Source: Alphaproteobacteria bacterium
GTDB lineage: Bacteria > Pseudomonadota > Alphaproteobacteria > UBA7887
Reading direction: 5' to 3'
DNA: 24,038 nt
Assembly: GCA_028289725.1 (NCBI GenBank)
Contig: JANQOH010000329.1
Location: forward strand, 1 to 24,038
The notes under the pieces are model-generated. The model was not told where the DNA came from, made no database searches, and saw nothing but the letters and a program-made list of their open reading frames with translations. This document shows, piece by piece, positions 7,583 through 15,623 of the stretch (position 1 is the first letter of the stretch; the number at the start of each line of letters is the position of its first letter). A program made the translations under genes and the position numbers.

Positions 7583-9172
7583 TCAGTAGCCCATGGCACA
7601 TCCGTCTTTCCGGGGATCTGAGCCGCCGGTCAGCACGCCGCGGTCCCAATCGATGGCGATCGCCTGACCGCCGCCCAAGGGAAAATCCGCCTCTTCCAAG
7701 GTGTGGCCGCGCTGCGTCAAACCGTCACGAACTGCCTCAGGCACGCCGCGCTCCACCTGGAACGTGTCTCCAAAAGCAAAAGCGCGCGGGAAATCGAGCG
7801 CTTCTTGGACCGACATGCCGTAATCGATGACGTTGGTGAGGAAATGGGTTTGGCCGACAGGCTGGTAATGCCCGCCCATCACGCCGAATGGCATCACCGC
7901 CCGGCCCTTTTTCACCGCCATGCCGGGAATGATCGTGTGCATCGGCCGCTTGCCCGGTGCGATGCAATTCGGATGCGCCGGATCAACGACAAAACTGGCG
8001 CCGCGATTGTGGAACAGCACGCCGGATTTCTGGCTCATCAGGCCGCTGCCATAGGACTGGAACAGGGAATTGATGAACGACGTCGCGTTGCGGTCCTTAT
8101 CGACGACGGTGAGGTATACGGTGTCTTTGTGCGGGGTTTCGCCCGGCGGCGGCATGTCGGTCATGGCGCGCTTGGGATCGATCAGCGCACGCAGACGATC
8201 TGCGTAGTCCATCGAAATCAATTTTTCGGTCGGAACGTCGGCGTGCTCCGGGTCGGCCAGCAAGCCCGCGCGGTCACGGAACGCGAGGCGCGTCGCCTCA
8301 GCTTCCAAATGGAACCGTTCCGCGCCTAGCGGGTCGAGCGCTGCGAGATCGAACGCCGACAACACATTGAGCATTTGCAGCACAAGCAAGCCCTGCCCAT
8401 TCGGCGGGCATTCATAGATCGTCGTGCCGCGATAGTCGGTCTTGATCGGGGTGACGTAATCGGCGGTCGCCGCGGCGAAGTCTTCCACCGTGTGCAGGCC
8501 GCCGAGCGCCTTGAGCGAGGCGACCATGTCTTCGGCAATCGCCCCCGTATAGAACGCGTCGCGGCCGCCCTCGGCGATCGCGGACATGGTGTCGGCGAGC
8601 TGTGGCTGGTGGTGTACCTCGCCCGAGACAAGCGTTTTGCCTTCGGGCTGAAAGATGCGTTTGCAGTTTTCATCGGCCCCGGTCCGTTCGAGGGTTTCCG
8701 CCCAGACATGCGCCACGACCTCGTGCACCGGATAGCCATCGCGCGCATAGCCAATGGCCGGCGCGAGCAGTCGTGCAAGCCCAAGCTTTCCGTGATCGTC
8801 CGAAAGTTTCTGCCAGGCCGCGATTGCGCCTGGCACCGTCACCGCATGTGCCGACTGGAAGCCGATTTCGTCGATGCTCTGCTCAGCATACCATGCGGGC
8901 GTCGCCGCCGCCGGTGCGCGCCCCGACCCATTGAGCGCAATCACATCGCTCGTCCCGCCCGGCACATAGAGCGCGAATACGTCGCCGCCGATACCGGTCG
9001 ACTGCGGCTCGACCACCGCCAGTACCGCCGCCGCGCAAATCGCGGCATCCATCGCGTTCCCGCCGTCACGCAGGCAATCGAGCGCCGCCAGCGTGGCCGC
9101 CGGATGCGATGTCGCCGCCATGCCATTGAAGGCGTGCACGGCCGAACGGCCGGGCAGTTGGAGATCGCGCAT
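7583..9172 (-). CDS. gamma-glutamyltransferase-family N-terminal-nucleophile hydrolase, cytoplasmic (YwrD/HpxW-like)
   Basis: A 529-residue member of the gamma-glutamyltransferase family, which self-cleaves to two subunits and uses the new N-terminal threonine as nucleophile. T351 in KDTVYLTVVDKD aligns with the first residue of the E. coli small subunit (TTHYSVVD). The oxyanion Gly pair is at 433-434 (GVMGGHYQP), and an Arg in NGSGRAP (about residue 85) sits where the carboxylate-binding arginine is expected. There is no signal peptide, unlike classical periplasmic GGT. The GGHYQP form resembles YwrD and oxamate-amidohydrolase (HpxW)-like branches, so the substrate may be a gamma-glutamyl amide or another amide. 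The ATG at 9172 has GGAGG at 6 nt. It sits between the MaoC-like gene and importer 1 on the same strand. Confidence 0.88.
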   Translation of the reverse strand: MRDLQLPGRSAVHAFNGMAATSHPAATLAALDCLRDGGNAMDAAICAAAVLAVVEPQSTGIGGDVFALYVPGGTSDVIALNGSGRAPAAATPAWYAEQSIDEIGFQSAHAVTVPGAIAAWQKLSDDHGKLGLARLLAPAIGYARDGYPVHEVVAHVWAETLERTGADENCKRIFQPEGKTLVSGEVHHQPQLADTMSAIAEGGRDAFYTGAIAEDMVASLKALGGLHTVEDFAAATADYVTPIKTDYRGTTIYECPPNGQGLLVLQMLNVLSAFDLAALDPLGAERFHLEAEATRLAFRDRAGLLADPEHADVPTEKLISMDYADRLRALIDPKRAMTDMPPPGETPHKDTVYLTVVDKDRNATSFINSLFQSYGSGLMSQKSGVLFHNRGASFVVDPAHPNCIAPGKRPMHTIIPGMAVKKGRAVMPFGVMGGHYQPVGQTHFLTNVIDYGMSVQEALDFPRAFAFGDTFQVERGVPEAVRDGLTQRGHTLEEADFPLGGGQAIAIDWDRGVLTGGSDPRKDGCAMGY

Positions 9173-9267
9173 AGAGTTCCTCCCCGCGGCGTGAGGTTCC
9201 GTGCTGGTTGCGCCGCGCCCTCTACTAACCGTGCGTGCCCGGATCGGCAAGCGCGGCGTGCCTGGGC

Positions 9268-9735
9268 TCACGCAGGCGTGTTGCGCGCCATCATGACGGT
9301 GCTCTGATATTCCAGCGGCACCTCGCTGTTTTGGTTTCTCACGCAAATGCCCAGTTTGAGGATGCCCTTGTCACCCGCTTTGGTGGCGCGCGCTTCTTCG
9401 ATGGTGATCTCGGCGCGCAGCGTATCCCCGGGCCGTACCGGCGTATGAAAGCGAAAATTGTCGAGCGACAGACCGGCGATCAAGTCCGGTCCCAATATGC
9501 TTTCGATCATCCCAGCGGTGAGCGAGGCCGTCAGAAAGCCCGGCGCGATACGACCGCCATGGGGCGACTCATTCCGGGCATATTCGTCGTCGACGAATAT
9601 GGGCAACCGTAGCCCGGCGAAAGACGCGAAGGTCACCAAATCAGTCTCCGTGACCGTGCGACCGTAGCTGCGATAAACAGCCCCAACTTCAAAATCATCG
9701 AAGCGCGGGTGACCGCCGGGAGGACCCTGGTGCAT
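9268..9735 (-). CDS. MaoC-like hot-dog-fold protein lacking the canonical Asp/His dyad
   Basis: A 155-residue single hot-dog protein of the MaoC/R-hydratase group, which normally hydrates enoyl-CoA thioesters. Family features are visible: FDDFEVGAVYRSYGRTVTETD at the N-terminus, GGRIAPGFLTASLT after the loop, and FHTPVRPGDTLRAEI in the second half. The catalytic GDxNPxH loop is replaced: aligning by eye with GDWNPLHTDEEYA gives GLRLPIFVDDEYA, so Asp becomes Leu42, Asn becomes Leu44 and His becomes Phe47. It may therefore be a CoA-thioester binding or thioesterase-like variant, or use other residues. It begins 4 nt after the CoA-transferase stop, a strong sign of co-translation. An upstream in-frame extension to 9852 overlaps that gene and is rejected. 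Confidence 0.85.
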   Translation of the reverse strand: MHQGPPGGHPRFDDFEVGAVYRSYGRTVTETDLVTFASFAGLRLPIFVDDEYARNESPHGGRIAPGFLTASLTAGMIESILGPDLIAGLSLDNFRFHTPVRPGDTLRAEITIEEARATKAGDKGILKLGICVRNQNSEVPLEYQSTVMMARNTPA

Positions 9736-9739
9736 CACG

Positions 9740-10957
9740 TCAACTCGCCAACGCCGTGGCGTCTTCCGAAACGTGCACCGCCCCCGACGCCACCAAGCTT
9801 TCAATCGCATCGCTGCCATAGCCGAGTGCCGCCAGAACATCGCGACTGTCACCGCCGATGATCGGCGTCGCAGGTTCCAAATTTGCGAAGGCGTCCTCGG
9901 TCATGCCCGGAATGCGCGGCACCGGTACGGCTTCGACGATCCGTTGCGCGGTCAATGGCGCGGCATCCACGGCTTGGACATGCTCATCTTCTAACCAGTC
10001 CCCAATTTCGTTGATTCTGTTGCACAGCACTTTGGCGGCGGACAGACGTTCGATCCACTCGTCGGACGGGCGCGTGACGATAACCTCGCGGATCATCGGT
10101 GCCAGAACGTCAATCGCATCCGCGCGCTTTTCCGGGTTGTCGAAACGCGGGTCGGTGGCAAGGTCGGGGCGGCCGATCACCTGGCAGATCGCTTGGTATT
10201 GCTCCTCGCGCATGAGGGTGATGGCGATCCAGCCATCGCTGGTTTGGTAGCTTCCGCCCGGCGGATTGAGCGGCCGCGGCGAAGCGCCTTCCAAATAGGA
10301 CTCGACAATCTTGGGCGCGATCATCGCCGCCGCCGATTGCATCAGGCTCACGTCGATCAGGCGCCCTTCCTCTCCACGCGCGTACAAAGACGTGGAAATC
10401 GCTTGAAACGCATAGAGCGACGCGGCGGTGTCGACCAGCACGAATCCAACCTTGAACGGCGCACCGGCCTCGTCTCGGTTGATCGACATGATGCCCGAGA
10501 ACGCCTGGCCCACCATGTCGGTGCATGGCCGCGCCGCATAGGGCCCTTTTTGGCCGAAACCGCTGATCGACGTGTAGAGCACGCGCTTATTGATTTCGCG
10601 CAGCGCGTCATATCCCACCCCGAGTTTGTCCGCGACGCCCGGGCGGAAACTCTCGATCACGACGTCCGCCTCTGCGGCCAGACGGTGCATGACCGCGAGA
10701 CCGTTTGGTGCTTTGAGATCGAGCGCAATGCTCTTTTTCCCGCGGTTGACCGCCATTTCGAGGGCCGTGTGTTGGCCATGACGCGTCCCGAGACCGCGCG
10801 ACCAATCACCGCTCGGTGGCTCAACCTTGACCACCGAAGCGCCGTGCGCGGCCAACATCATGCCGCAGGCGGGTCCCGCCAAACCCTGGCTCATATCGAC
10901 GACGCGAATGTCGGCAAAAGGCCGGTCGTAACTCCGCGCTGCTGCCGCCTCCCCCAT
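9740..10957 (-). CDS. CaiB/BaiF (class III) CoA-transferase
   Basis: A 405-residue family III CoA-transferase. These enzymes move CoA between carboxylic acids, classically through an aspartyl-CoA intermediate. The opening ADIRVVDMSQGLAGPACGMMLA and VVKVEPPSGDWSRG are the family's CoA-binding N-terminus. NRGKKSIALDLK and VVIESFRPGVADKLGVGYD are conserved core segments. The candidate nucleophile is D176 in GFVLVDTAAS, matching the Asp169 region of formyl-CoA transferase. The ATG at 10957 (AAGGTG at 7 nt) gives the usual N-terminus; the in-frame extension to 11068 is not conserved. The acid substrate is not readable from sequence. Context suggests a di- or tricarboxylate: a MaoC-like gene follows and a citryl-CoA-lyase-like gene diverges from it. 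Confidence 0.9.
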   Translation of the reverse strand: MGEAAAARSYDRPFADIRVVDMSQGLAGPACGMMLAAHGASVVKVEPPSGDWSRGLGTRHGQHTALEMAVNRGKKSIALDLKAPNGLAVMHRLAAEADVVIESFRPGVADKLGVGYDALREINKRVLYTSISGFGQKGPYAARPCTDMVGQAFSGIMSINRDEAGAPFKVGFVLVDTAASLYAFQAISTSLYARGEEGRLIDVSLMQSAAAMIAPKIVESYLEGASPRPLNPPGGSYQTSDGWIAITLMREEQYQAICQVIGRPDLATDPRFDNPEKRADAIDVLAPMIREVIVTRPSDEWIERLSAAKVLCNRINEIGDWLEDEHVQAVDAAPLTAQRIVEAVPVPRIPGMTEDAFANLEPATPIIGGDSRDVLAALGYGSDAIESLVASGAVHVSEDATALAS

Positions 10958-11093
10958 GTCACTGCACCTTTCGTTGGTGTCTTCGGGCGATGCGCATTCT
11001 GATCCGGCGATCGCGGTCGAACAAGTCCAGATGACTTTGCCTACCGCCAGCCGCATGCTATCCAACAATCAGAACGGGCGTGGGAGGGCAGGC

Positions 11094-11864
11094 GTGGCAC
11101 AACGCAACAAGCCGGTGACGCGCATCGCGCACCACACCAATGATGCGATTTTCGTGCGCGGTGAAAACTTGGTCGATGATCTGATCGGCCATATCAGCTT
11201 CACCGATATGATCTTCCTGCATTTGATGGGTCGACGGCCGACATCCGCGCAAACCAAGATCCTCGACGCCGTGTTGGTCACGCTGATGGAACACGGGATG
11301 ACACCGAGCGCGATCGCCGCGCGCATGACCTATATGGGCGCCCCGGAAGCGTTGCAGGGTGCGGTGGCCGCCGGCCTGCTTGGCGTCGGCAGTCAATTCA
11401 TCGGCACAATGGAGCAAGCCGCGGCACTGATTGACCAAGTCCGCGGCGCGGGCGACGGAGCGACCGACGAAGCGCGCGAGATCGCCACCCATCATCGCGA
11501 AAACCGCCTGCACGTTCCCGGCTTTGGCCACCATTTGCACCGACCCGACGACCCGCGTACGCCGCGATTGTTCGAAGTTGCGGAACAGGCGGGTGTTAAC
11601 GGCGGACACATAGCGGCGCTGCGCGCCTTGTCGAACGCCGTGGACGCTGTTTACGAGCGCCACATTACGATCAACGCGACGGGCTCGGTGGCGGCGGTGC
11701 TCGGCGAGGCGGCCATTCCGATCGAGATCATGCGTGGCATCGCGGTGATCAGCCGCGCGGCTGGCTTGGTTGGCCACGTCCATGAAGAACGCCGTACGCC
11801 CGCCGGCCGCGTGATGTGGGACGTCGCGGCCGAGGCGATTCCTTATCAAGACAACGACTCATGA
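11094..11864 (+). CDS. citrate synthase-like protein, citryl-CoA lyase group (GTG start)
   Basis: A 256-residue protein of the short citrate synthase-like group commonly annotated as citryl-CoA lyase (citryl-CoA to acetyl-CoA plus oxaloacetate). H67 in LMEHGMTPSA and H146 in PGFGHHLH match the two histidine regions of citrate synthases. The third catalytic position, Asp in the NVDFYSG stretch, is in INATGS here (Thr196 by eye), so chemistry may differ. It is about 120 residues shorter than a full citrate synthase and lacks the large N-terminal domain. The GTG at 11094 is chosen because GGGAGG lies 6 nt upstream and the conserved sequence starts there; in-frame ATGs at 11031 and 11055 are alternatives. 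Its stop overlaps the TRAP dctQ start (ATGA). Confidence 0.82.
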   Translation: MAQRNKPVTRIAHHTNDAIFVRGENLVDDLIGHISFTDMIFLHLMGRRPTSAQTKILDAVLVTLMEHGMTPSAIAARMTYMGAPEALQGAVAAGLLGVGSQFIGTMEQAAALIDQVRGAGDGATDEAREIATHHRENRLHVPGFGHHLHRPDDPRTPRLFEVAEQAGVNGGHIAALRALSNAVDAVYERHITINATGSVAAVLGEAAIPIEIMRGIAVISRAAGLVGHVHEERRTPAGRVMWDVAAEAIPYQDNDS

Positions 11865-12373
11865 CCGACGTGTCGCCAGGCAATGAAACGTGGTTCGAAA
11901 CCGGCGTACGGAAAACGTCGAACGGTTTCAACTTCATCGCGGCGATCGCGCTGGTGGCGATGATGCTCCACGTCAATATCGACGTGCTCGGCCGCTACCT
12001 GTTCAATGCGCCGTTGCCGATGACCACTGAAGTGGTCTCCGCCTACTACATGGTCGCGGTAGTGTTCCTGCCACTCGCCGCGATCGAGTGGAGCGATGGG
12101 CACATTTCGGTCGAAATCATTAGTCAATTTATCGGCGAAACGCCCCAACGCTTCCTGATGCTCGCGACCGGATTGGTTGCGGCCGCCTATTTCGCCGGGA
12201 TCACCTGGCGCACATGGCTGGTCGCGATACGAAAGTTCGAGGTGGGGGAGTTCATCACCGGCGTCGCCGTGCTGAGCATCTGGCCGACGCGTTTCTTGGT
12301 GCCGCTCGGCTGCGGATTGATCGTTTTGGTATTGCTGATCAAGGCGTACCGACGGCTGTTCCCGAAATCATGA
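11861..12373 (+). CDS. dctQ: TRAP transporter small permease (DctQ-like)
   Basis: A 170-residue, four-segment membrane protein of the DctQ family, the small membrane subunit of a TRAP importer. Hydrophobic segments lie near residues 24-42, 56-73, 97-117 and 139-160. The NIDVLGRYLFNAPLPMTTEVV stretch between the first two is the family's hallmark. The ATG overlaps the lyase-like gene's stop by 4 nt, so both are translated from one message. It couples with the large permease that begins 19 nt downstream. The substrate is set by the DctP protein, which is encoded convergently further on. Confidence 0.9.
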   Translation: MTDVSPGNETWFETGVRKTSNGFNFIAAIALVAMMLHVNIDVLGRYLFNAPLPMTTEVVSAYYMVAVVFLPLAAIEWSDGHISVEIISQFIGETPQRFLMLATGLVAAAYFAGITWRTWLVAIRKFEVGEFITGVAVLSIWPTRFLVPLGCGLIVLVLLIKAYRRLFPKS

Positions 12374-12392
12374 GCGTGCGGAATCGGGCGAC

Positions 12393-13697
12393 GTGGACTC
12401 ACTAACCATTGGTTTTATCGGCCTCGCCGTCCTTGTCGTTTTGCTGCTCGCGCGCGTGCCGATCGGTGTCGCGTTGGGCGGCGTCGCGTTTGTTGGAATT
12501 TGGGAGTTAACCAGTCCACGCGCGGCATGGGGCCTCTTGGCCAACATCCCGTATGATTTCGTTGCGCATTGGTCGTTGAGCTCCATCCCGATGTTTCTGT
12601 TGATGGGGTTCATCAGTTATCGCGCCGGCCTCACCGAAGGCCTGTTTCGCGCGGCGCGGGTCTGGCTCGCTGGCGTCCCGGGCGGCTTGGCCGTCACCAC
12701 AGTCGGCGGCGCGGCCGGATTCTCGGCGGTCACTGGTTCGTCGGTCGCCTGTGCCGCCGCGATGGCGCGCATCGCACTGCCGGAAATGCGGCGCTATCGC
12801 TACGACCCCGGATTATCGACCGGCGTGGTCGCCGCCGCCGGCACCATCGGGTCGCTGATTCCGCCAAGCATTATCCTGCTGATCTACGGCATTTTCGCCG
12901 AGGTGCCGATTAGCAAACTGTTTATCGCCGGCATCCTGCCGGGCCTCCTCACGGCGGTGATGTTCTCCGTGATGATCATCACGCGCGTCAAACTGAACCC
13001 CGCCCTCGCCCCGGACCGTGTGCCATCAGTGGGTCTGCGAGAAAAAGTCGCCGCGCTCGGCGATACCTGGCCGGTCTTGTTGCTGATTGTTGGCGTGTTC
13101 GGCGGATTATTCGGCGGACTGTTCACACCGACAGAGGCCGGGGCGGTCGGCGCCTTGCTCGCGATCATCGTCGCGCTGCTGAAACGGTCTCTAAGCTTCG
13201 AAACTTTCAAGATGGCAGTCAGTGAGACCTTGCAGAGCACCGCGGCGATCTTCGTGATCGCGATCGGCGCGCAATTACTGACGCGCTTTCTCGCGCTGTC
13301 GGGCGTGCCCGAATTTCTGGCGGAGACTTTGGCGGTGGATGGCGGCAGCACGTTGCTGCTCGTGTTGGGATTTTCACTCGCTTATCTCGTACTCGGCATG
13401 TTCGTTGATCCGATCGGTATCATGCTATTGACATTACCGATTATCCTGCCGATCGCCGATGCCGCCGACATCAACTTGATTTGGCTCGGCATCCTGGTCA
13501 CGAAATATCTGGAGATCGGTTTGATCACGCCGCCGGTCGGTCTCAACGTCTTCGTGATTCGCAGCGCCGTGACCGACATCGCGACGACAACGATTTTCCG
13601 GGGTATCGGCTGGTTCGTCGCCGCTGATTTGGTGACGCTCTCGCTCCTAATCGCGTTCCCTGCGATTTCGCTCGCGCTTCCAGGCTTGCTGGATTGA
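12393..13697 (+). CDS. dctM: TRAP transporter large permease (DctM-like, GTG start)
   Basis: A 434-residue, roughly 12-segment DctM-family protein, the sodium-coupled transport subunit. Family sequence is clear: LLARVPIGVALGGVAFVG at the N-terminus, SSIPMFLLMGFISYRAGL, SAVTGSSVACAAAMARIALPEM, TIGSLIPPSIILLIYGIFAEV and the late GLITPPVGLNVFVIRS. The start is the GTG at 12393 (Val codon read as Met-Asp-Ser-Leu-Thr-Ile), because the family N-terminus begins there. No in-frame ATG fits, and only a weak purine tract precedes it, so translation may rely on coupling to dctQ. It ends 7 bp from the convergent binding-protein gene. Confidence 0.92.
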   Translation: MDSLTIGFIGLAVLVVLLLARVPIGVALGGVAFVGIWELTSPRAAWGLLANIPYDFVAHWSLSSIPMFLLMGFISYRAGLTEGLFRAARVWLAGVPGGLAVTTVGGAAGFSAVTGSSVACAAAMARIALPEMRRYRYDPGLSTGVVAAAGTIGSLIPPSIILLIYGIFAEVPISKLFIAGILPGLLTAVMFSVMIITRVKLNPALAPDRVPSVGLREKVAALGDTWPVLLLIVGVFGGLFGGLFTPTEAGAVGALLAIIVALLKRSLSFETFKMAVSETLQSTAAIFVIAIGAQLLTRFLALSGVPEFLAETLAVDGGSTLLLVLGFSLAYLVLGMFVDPIGIMLLTLPIILPIADAADINLIWLGILVTKYLEIGLITPPVGLNVFVIRSAVTDIATTTIFRGIGWFVAADLVTLSLLIAFPAISLALPGLLD

Positions 13698-13704
13698 CGC
13701 GGCG

Positions 13705-14829
13705 CTACATGCCGAAGGTCGCGGGATCGATCTTGTCGAAAATTTCCGCGTTGATCGCCGCGATCATCGCGTCGGGATCGTCTGAAATTGGCGCCATGAT
13801 GCCTTGCCATTTTTCCAGAAGCGCCTTGTAGGCCTCGATGATCGCTTCCGGCTCGGCGATGCCGTGCTGATCGCGCGCGATCTCGGTAATTCGCAGCAAA
13901 TCCGCCTCGACAAAGCGTGATTTGTCCGCGAGGAGCGAATCGGTCGGCTCGATAATCTCAATCTTGCTGCCGACGGCGTCCGCGACCACTTGTTCGTCGA
14001 GTTCGGTGTAGGCGACCGACACGCCGACCAATCCGAGCGCCGTGTGGTCAAGCAACAACGTGCGCTCCTCGACCGATAGATCCTGCCACGTGTAGGTGCT
14101 AAAGCCGAGCAGCGAGAGCGAATGATAGGTGCCGAGGTCAAGCAATGTCGCGTGCTCCGCGACATCCCAGAGACTGTAAGACCGAAGCGCCGCGATCGGT
14201 TGCAGAACCACATCGGTAATACCGCGCTCCAGGCTTTCGTACATATCGGACGACGGGATGTTCACCGGAACACCGCCAACATCCTCGGCCCATCGATCCC
14301 AGACGCTGCCGGGCGTACGGATGCGCGCACCAACCAAATCCTCCGGACTTTGGATTTTGCGGCTGCCGATAATCACGTAGGGTTCGGTCGCGTATGTTCC
14401 GGTGTAGACAATATCCTGTGCGCTGAATTCGTCGAGACATGGTTGGCAGTGCAACAGATTAAATTCCGTGACGGCGGCGGCCGTTGCAACGTGGTTGTCG
14501 CTCAGCATCGCCAAGTCCGCGATCAATTGTGCGTGCGGAAATTCCGCAGGATGGTACGTCAAGGCAATCACACCGGTGTCCGCCAAGCCATCTCGGATGC
14601 CCGGCATCGTGGCCTTGGCGCTCAAGAGCGCGCCACCCATAAACAATCGAAAACTGATCTCGCCGCCGCTCGCCTTTTCGACGGCTTCCATGAACGGCTC
14701 GTAGCCGCCGTAATTGACGGGATGCTTCGGCGCGACCCAGGAACTGATGCGAATCTCAGTATCGGCGAGCGCGCTATGGGCGAAAAGCAAAGCCGCCGTT
14801 AACAAGGCGCCATATTTCAGTCCAGGCAT
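13705..14829 (-). CDS. dctP: TRAP transporter substrate-binding protein (DctP-like)
   Basis: A 374-residue periplasmic binding protein of the DctP family, longer than the usual 330. The Sec signal peptide spans residues 1-22 (cleavage ALA). The ligand-carboxylate arginine is expected at R171 in GARIRTPGSVWDRW, followed by the family's GGVPVNIPSSDMYESLERGITD segment. C128-xx-C131 form a CxxC pair that could be a disulfide. The ATG at 14829 lies 8 nt after GGAAGGAG; an in-frame ATG at 14847 would encode that ribosome site, so it is rejected. It is convergent with dctQM, not in the same transcript, which is an unusual split for a TRAP system. The nearby lyase and lactonase genes suggest a di/tricarboxylate or a uronate ligand. 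Confidence 0.88.
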   Translation of the reverse strand: MPGLKYGALLTAALLFAHSALADTEIRISSWVAPKHPVNYGGYEPFMEAVEKASGGEISFRLFMGGALLSAKATMPGIRDGLADTGVIALTYHPAEFPHAQLIADLAMLSDNHVATAAAVTEFNLLHCQPCLDEFSAQDIVYTGTYATEPYVIIGSRKIQSPEDLVGARIRTPGSVWDRWAEDVGGVPVNIPSSDMYESLERGITDVVLQPIAALRSYSLWDVAEHATLLDLGTYHSLSLLGFSTYTWQDLSVEERTLLLDHTALGLVGVSVAYTELDEQVVADAVGSKIEIIEPTDSLLADKSRFVEADLLRITEIARDQHGIAEPEAIIEAYKALLEKWQGIMAPISDDPDAMIAAINAEIFDKIDPATFGM

Positions 14830-14914
14830 GCCGTTCGCTCCTTCCAACCGCGCGTTGACGTTCCGATCATGTCTGTATGCTGTGGCCGCCGCGCATAAAG
14901 AGTCAACTCGGCGG

Positions 14915-14943
14915 TTTGCGGCGTCGCGGCCGCCACCTTATAA
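14915..14943 (+). promoter_or_regulatory. candidate promoter for the metallo-hydrolase gene
   Basis: TTTGCG (14915-14920) and TTATAA (14938-14943) are separated by exactly 17 nt, 35 nt before the ATG at 14979. Sigma-70-like, read by eye. It lies in the region shared with the divergent dctP gene. Confidence 0.45.
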
Positions 14944-14978
14944 GGGCGGCGCATCCAACGTCTCGGAGAATCACCCTC

Positions 14979-15623
14979 ATGGACAGTCCGCTCAAGGCGG
15001 CGATCGTTCCGGTCACGCCGTTTCAACAGAACTGCACGATCCTCATTTGCGCGGAGACCATGAAGGGTGCGGTGGTGGATCCGGGCGGCGAAGTCGACCG
15101 GTTGATCGCGACGGCCGAGGAGCACGGCGTGACGCTGGAAAAGATTCTGATCACGCACGGCCATCTGGATCATGCGGGCGGCACGGCGGAATTGGCTGAA
15201 CGTACCGGCCTGCCGGTCGAAGGTCCGCACGAAGAGGATGCGTTCTGGATCGACCAAATGGACGAGCAAAGCGAGAAATTTGGCTTCGCGGGCGCCCGCA
15301 CCTTCACTCCTGACCGTTGGCTGCATGACGGCGACCAGGCGCAGTTCGGCAACATCACGCTCAACGTTTACCACTGCCCGGGGCACACGCCCGGGCATGT
15401 GGTGTTTCATCACCCGGACGCGAAATTAGCCTCGGTTGGCGACGTGCTGTTCAGGGGTTCGATCGGCCGCACCGACTTTCCCCGCGGCGATCATGAGACC
15501 TTGCTCACGTCGATCCGAGAAAAACTATGGCCCCTCGGCGACGACACGACATTTATCCCTGGCCACGGCCCACTTTCGACCTTCGGCGAAGAACGCCGCA
15601 CCAACCCATTCGTGAAGGACTAA
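14979..15623 (+). CDS. metallo-beta-lactamase-fold hydrolase, YcbL/glyoxalase II-like
   Basis: A 214-residue metallo-hydrolase of the type II glyoxalase (YcbL-like) group, possibly cleaving S-lactoylglutathione or a related thioester in the cytoplasm. H60-x-H62-x-D64-H65 (THGHLDH) gives the metal site, H136 lies in CPGHTPGH, D155 in SVGDVLFRG and H196 in IPGHGPLSTFG. The C-terminal DDTTFIPGHGPLS and ERRTNPFVKD match the YcbL pattern I recall closely. The in-frame extension upstream to 14877 is not conserved; the ATG at 14979 gives the usual N-terminus (PVTPFQQNC). It is divergent from dctP and its stop overlaps by 4 bp the convergent uronate dehydrogenase. The physiological substrate is not proven. 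Confidence 0.9.
   Translation: MDSPLKAAIVPVTPFQQNCTILICAETMKGAVVDPGGEVDRLIATAEEHGVTLEKILITHGHLDHAGGTAELAERTGLPVEGPHEEDAFWIDQMDEQSEKFGFAGARTFTPDRWLHDGDQAQFGNITLNVYHCPGHTPGHVVFHHPDAKLASVGDVLFRGSIGRTDFPRGDHETLLTSIREKLWPLGDDTTFIPGHGPLSTFGEERRTNPFVKD

Noticed and set aside
11007..11014. GCGATCGC palindrome upstream of the lyase-like gene
   Set aside because: GATCG-type 8-mers are frequent in this genome, so it is not evidence of an operator.
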